From the NCBI GenBank assembly GCA_947589675.1, contig CANQCI010000006.1, forward strand, positions 1 to 53,413: DNA of 53,413 bases. The letters are read 5' to 3'. Shown piece by piece: positions 52,606 to 53,413 of the stretch. This stretch comes from an uncultured Bacilli bacterium (GTDB lineage: Bacteria > Bacillota_I > Bacilli_A > RF39 > UBA660). The notes beneath the pieces are model-generated. The model ran no database searches and was not told the origin of the DNA. It was given only the letters and a program-made list of their open reading frames with translations. A program made the translations under genes and the position numbers. The stretch's first letter is position 1. Every line of letters begins with the position of its first letter.

Positions 52606-53337
52606 ATGTTAATTAAAATTGCGGGTTTTATATTAAGTGAAGTTCCCTATGGGGAAAGTAGTAAAATAATTAATGTTTTAACCGAGGAATATGGTCTAAT
52701 TGGAATTATGGCAAAGGGAGCTAAAAGTATTAAAAGTAAGAATCGGGTTGCTACTTTAAAATATAGTTATAGTGAATTTTCAATTTATTATAAAAAAGAT
52801 AAATTATCTTTATTGAAAAGTGCGGATATTATTAATCCTTTAAAAAATATTAAAAGTGATATTATTTTAATAAGTTATGTAACTTATTTAGCTGAGTTAG
52901 CTAATCAAGTAATGAAACAAAGTAATGGGGATAATATTTATAATGATTTTATTAAAGGAATATTAAAGATTGAAGAAGGATTAGATCCTTTAGTAATTAC
53001 CAATATTTTAGAAGTAAAGTTTTTAGATTGTTTAGGTGTGGGTTTTAATATTGATAGTTGTGTTAAATGTGGAACGCAAAAAAAGATTATTACGATAAGT
53101 CCTGATGCGGGTGGTTTTATTTGTGAAGATTGTTTAACTAATGAATATTTAGTACCAATTAATGTTATTAAACTTATAAGAATGTATTATTATGTAGATA
53201 TAAAAAGTATTACGAAATTAAATATAGTTAAAGAAGAAAAACAAATTATTAATAAATTTTTAGATAATTATTATGAAAAATATACAGGAATATATTTAAA
53301 TAGTAAGAAGTTTTTAAAAAATATCTTAGGTTATTAG
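52606..53337 (+). CDS. recO: DNA repair protein RecO
   Basis: 243 residues, RecFOR recombination mediator that loads RecA on SSB-coated DNA. The N-terminal OB fold has VLTEEYGLIGIMAKGAKS, and the helical domain carries the four-Cys zinc site (CVKCGTQ and CEDC). The length is near that of Bacillus RecO, and the end (YLNSKKFLKNILGY) looks complete. The stop codon lies within the TTAGG shared by both IS ends, so the element inserted at or right next to the end of the gene. In Bacillus recO follows era-yqzL; here it lies 25 kb away. Confidence 0.93.
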   Translation: MLIKIAGFILSEVPYGESSKIINVLTEEYGLIGIMAKGAKSIKSKNRVATLKYSYSEFSIYYKKDKLSLLKSADIINPLKNIKSDIILISYVTYLAELANQVMKQSNGDNIYNDFIKGILKIEEGLDPLVITNILEVKFLDCLGVGFNIDSCVKCGTQKKIITISPDAGGFICEDCLTNEYLVPINVIKLIRMYYYVDIKSITKLNIVKEEKQIINKFLDNYYEKYTGIYLNSKKFLKNILGY

Positions 53338-53413
53338 GTGAATTCTAAAAGTAAATGCAACTGACAAATTAAGAAAATAAAGTCTAAAAGTAAATACAAT
53401 TAAAAATTGGCAA
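53334..53413. mobile_element. Terminus of an insertion sequence running off the right edge
   Basis: From TTAGGTGAATTCT onward this matches the reverse complement of positions 1-79. The 17-base motif TCTAAAAGTAAATGCAA and a near copy ending TACAA occur about 40 bases apart, as on the left. The two ends differ at about a fifth of positions, so they belong to related but not identical elements, both pointing out of the window. Confidence 0.65.

Noticed and set aside
1-53413. DGR reverse transcriptase or template repeat inside the window
   Set aside because: No reverse-transcriptase motif (Y-x-D-D context) was seen in any protein and no second GC-rich copy of the variable region was found on either strand.
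1-53413. Mollicute genetic code with TGA as tryptophan
   Set aside because: Several conserved genes end at TGA in the expected place (nfo, the PBP gene, prpC, yqfD), and Trp is encoded by TGG.
1-53413. tRNA or rRNA genes
   Set aside because: I saw no cloverleaf-like or rRNA-like sequence in the intergenic regions; the window is almost entirely protein-coding.

Overview
The window is AT-rich DNA (roughly 30% GC) with densely packed genes, strong Shine-Dalgarno sites, and TGA used as a normal stop. PolC together with DnaE, YqfC/YqfD, PrkC/PrpC and a Bacillus-like rpsU-yqeY-yqfC-yqfD-ybeY-dgkA-era-yqzL order point to a low-GC Gram-positive bacterium of the Bacilli/Erysipelotrichia type, most likely an uncultured gut commensal. 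The exact lineage is an inference. The sequence begins and ends in about 80 bp of the same kind of insertion-sequence terminus, in opposite orientations, so the window looks like a contig that stopped at multicopy IS elements.

Layout. 1-432: an IS end, then a truncated, frameshifted gene whose last ~120 bp are about 60% GC and look like the variable region of a diversity-generating retroelement (DGR). 540-7013: an AlbA_2/Schlafen-type protein, a GC-rich tandem repeat, nfo with its DUF2624 neighbour, a class B penicillin-binding protein, rpmG and efp. 7041-19193: three tandem giant paralogues (1166, 1415 and 1406 aa), each with its own promoter. They carry N-terminal helical repeats in variable number, a near-identical unknown core, and a C-terminal nucleotidyltransferase that resembles archaeal class I CCA-adding enzymes. 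19220-21133: three copies of a regulatory segment around one intact and one deleted Rpn-type gene. 21139-23893: a small bacteriocin locus (C39-peptidase ABC exporter, accessory membrane protein, two double-glycine peptides).

23926-35303 is housekeeping. It runs from rpsU-yqeY through a sporulation-type yqfCD pair, a VanZ-like gene, ybeY-dgkA-era-yqzL and fmt-pgsA to rlmN-prpC-prkC-rsgA-rpe, the last run with overlapping or touching genes. 35346-38373: a DUF4143 ATPase behind a large inverted repeat, rpmB, a deacetylase-like exported protein and a CmpB-like membrane protein. 38481-45636: both replicative polymerases, dnaE then polC, 4 bp apart. 45698-48400: an orphan cytosine methyltransferase and a large exported protein that is an intact relative of the DGR-type fragment at the left end. 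48423-51192: two flavoproteins on the minus strand. 51295-53337: a small basic protein, a tail-anchored protein and recO, which ends at the right-hand IS terminus.

The best candidates for something new are the three-gene CCA-like nucleotidyltransferase array, the probable DGR variable region, and the two-peptide bacteriocin locus that shares its upstream control region with Rpn-type genes. All family assignments come from reading motifs; no database search was possible.
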